A stretch of DNA of 27,114 nucleotides, taken from positions 1 to 27,114 of the forward strand of contig MLAK01001209.1 of the NCBI GenBank assembly GCA_001839685.1, read 5' to 3'. How positions within the stretch are numbered: position 1 is the first letter of the stretch; the number at the start of each line of letters is the position of its first letter. The stretch comes from Tritrichomonas foetus (lineage: Eukaryota; Parabasalia; Tritrichomonadida; Tritrichomonadidae). Positions 26,212 through 27,114 of the stretch are shown piece after piece. Position numbers and translations under genes: made by a program. The notes under the pieces are model-generated. The model worked only from the letters and a program-made list of their open reading frames with translations. It was not told the DNA's origin and ran no database searches.

Positions 26212-26358
26212 CTTTTTTTGATTTTTTTTTCCAATTTTTTTCTTCCCCTTTTCTTTTTCTTTCTTTTTTTGCTTAACCTTGTGGAAAAGGATTTTGGATC
26301 TGTGTCACCTTCACTTCTTACCATAGCTCCTAAATAATTTTTTTTAATTGCTTTTTTT
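26196..26358 (+). repeat. Inverted repeat, left arm (tRNA-Asp 3' end plus its 3' flank)
   Basis: This segment begins inside the T loop of tRNA-Asp (ATTCCCGG) and runs about 147 bp past the gene. Its reverse complement recurs at 26589-26752 with, by eye, three substitutions (about 26288, 26325 and 26348) and one T indel, roughly 97% identical. It is not explained by the tRNA alone. Confidence 0.9.
26213..26219 (+). terminator. RNA polymerase III terminator of tRNA-Asp
   Basis: A run of seven T starts two bases after the discriminator base of tRNA-Asp, with a longer T run from 26222 as backup. Confidence 0.85.
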
Positions 26359-26588
26359 TTCCACGACAAAAATGAAATAAATAAAGTTGTAAAACAAGTT
26401 TTTAAGATAGCAAAAAACACTTTTGTTAAAGCGTATCAGGTTATAAGTTGCGATTCTGGATAAAAATTGAGACTGTATTTATTTACAATATGTTATAAAA
26501 GGGATACTTAGCACAATAAAATGAAGAATCACTATTTATGAAAATTTATACTTGATCTAAAACCCGAATTTTCTCTGTTTCTGTAATC

Positions 26589-26752
26589 AAAAAAGCAGTT
26601 AAAAAAAATTATTTAGGAGTTATGGTAAGAAGTGAAGGTGACACAGATCCAAAATCCCTTTCCACAAGGTTAAGCAAAAAAAAGAAAGAAAAAGAAAAGG
26701 GGAAGAAAAAAATTGGAAAAAAAAAATCAAAAAAAGCTCGCTGGCCGGGAAT
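26589..26752 (-). repeat. Inverted repeat, right arm with truncated tRNA-Asp 3' end
   Basis: Read on the minus strand, this starts with the last 15 nt of the tRNA-Asp body plus the discriminator, then the same pol III terminator T run and flank as the left arm. The 5' 55 nt of the tRNA are absent, so it cannot be a functional tRNA. The arms are separated by about 230 bp. Apparent Lys-rich ORFs here are translations of the T/A tracts. Confidence 0.9.
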
Positions 26753-26832
26753 TATATGTTTACTATTAGACTTATATAAATTTTCAGGGTATATTAAAAG
26801 GACTAATTCAAACAAAATTTGTCAAAATGATT

Positions 26833-27069
26833 AAATTAATCAGCTTCAGAGTATATCCATGTGACCTCATGCAGCATCGGACTAACCAATCCCTGCAATG
26901 ATTGTGGTACTGTTCCCTTCCTTCTCAATCCCTCTAAACTCCATATAACTATTTCTTCTTCTGTATCTATTTCTTCTTCTGCATCTATTTCTTCTTCTGT
27001 GTTATTTTGTATCTTAAACTCTTGTATCTCAGAGTTCCGGCTTCTCCAACTCATGAATATACGTCTCAT
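26833..27069 (-). CDS. Small ORF with EEEID repeats, possible gene fragment
   Basis: A 77-aa frame on the minus strand, closed upstream by an in-frame TAA near 27088. It contains a 6-residue repeat (TEEEID, AEEEID, TEEEIV) from an 18-bp DNA repeat, then WSLEGLRRKGTVPQSL and SPMLHEVTWIYSEAD. The DNA at 26850-26940 is richer in G+C than the surrounding spacers, suggesting coding or foreign origin. No family is recognised. It may be a real short gene, a fragment of a mobile element, or a decayed gene continuing past the window. Confidence 0.3.
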
Positions 27070-27114
27070 TATTTCATATCTACAACTTTATAGCAAGACA
27101 GAATCATCACCCTC

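Noticed and set aside
26013..26420. A 135-aa minus-strand ORF across the tRNA gene
   Set aside because: Most of it is the antisense of tRNA-Asp and its T-rich flank; the Lys-rich parts come from poly-T/C tracts. It has no independent coding evidence.
26622..26834. A Lys-rich plus-strand ORF in the right arm of the inverted repeat
   Set aside because: It is the same translated flank as in the left arm plus A-tracts; arm similarity explains it.

Overview
The window looks like nuclear DNA of a parabasalid protist, most like Tritrichomonas (a trichomonad). It is strongly AT-rich. Its genes are long, uninterrupted ATG-started reading frames on both strands, with short AT-rich spacers and no convincing introns. 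Several genes have a TCA-type initiator 6-14 nt before the ATG, as in Trichomonas. Two remnants of a TKL-type kinase family (one with Sel1 repeats), a family greatly expanded in trichomonads, also fit. The species is inferred, not proven.

Layout. 1-137: a small leftover of an upstream gene and a perfect 13-bp inverted repeat. 154-4197 (+): URB1/Npa1-like ribosome-biogenesis HEAT/ARM protein. 4198-4765: spacer with a 46-T run. 4766-6424 (-): TPR-ARM co-chaperone-like protein. 6855-8474 (-): protein with a possible C2-like N-terminus and a long Ser/Asp/Lys-rich repetitive tail. 8738-10855 (-): SFI1/CCDC191-like protein with Trp-containing helical repeats. 10856-12014: long spacer. 12015-14975 (+): right-handed beta-helix protein ending in two RING fingers. 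15269-15997 (+): unknown protein with a hydrophobic segment. 15998-16821: spacer hiding a kinase fossil. 16822-18141 (+): very hydrophobic multi-helix membrane protein. 18684-19061 (+): LSM1. 19853-20923 (-): FANCL. 21067-22539 (+): eIF4G-like protein with a C-terminal W2 domain, divergent from FANCL. 22798-24249 (+): unknown protein. 24346-25831 (-): kinase-Sel1 pseudogene. 26141-26211 (+): tRNA-Asp(GTC). 26196-26358 and 26589-26752: inverted repeat that includes the tRNA 3' end. 26833-27069 (-): small ORF in GC-richer sequence.

Most genes are single-copy housekeeping functions: ribosome assembly (URB1), mRNA decay (LSM1), translation initiation (eIF4G-like), DNA crosslink repair (FANCL) and probable cytoskeletal scaffolds (SFI1-like). 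There is no operon logic and no obvious cassette. The most unusual items are the beta-helix/dual-RING fusion, the hydrophobic membrane protein, a GCGGGAAA element placed almost identically upstream of both of those genes, the tRNA-anchored inverted duplication, and the two kinase relics. I did not find a clear multi-gene novel system.
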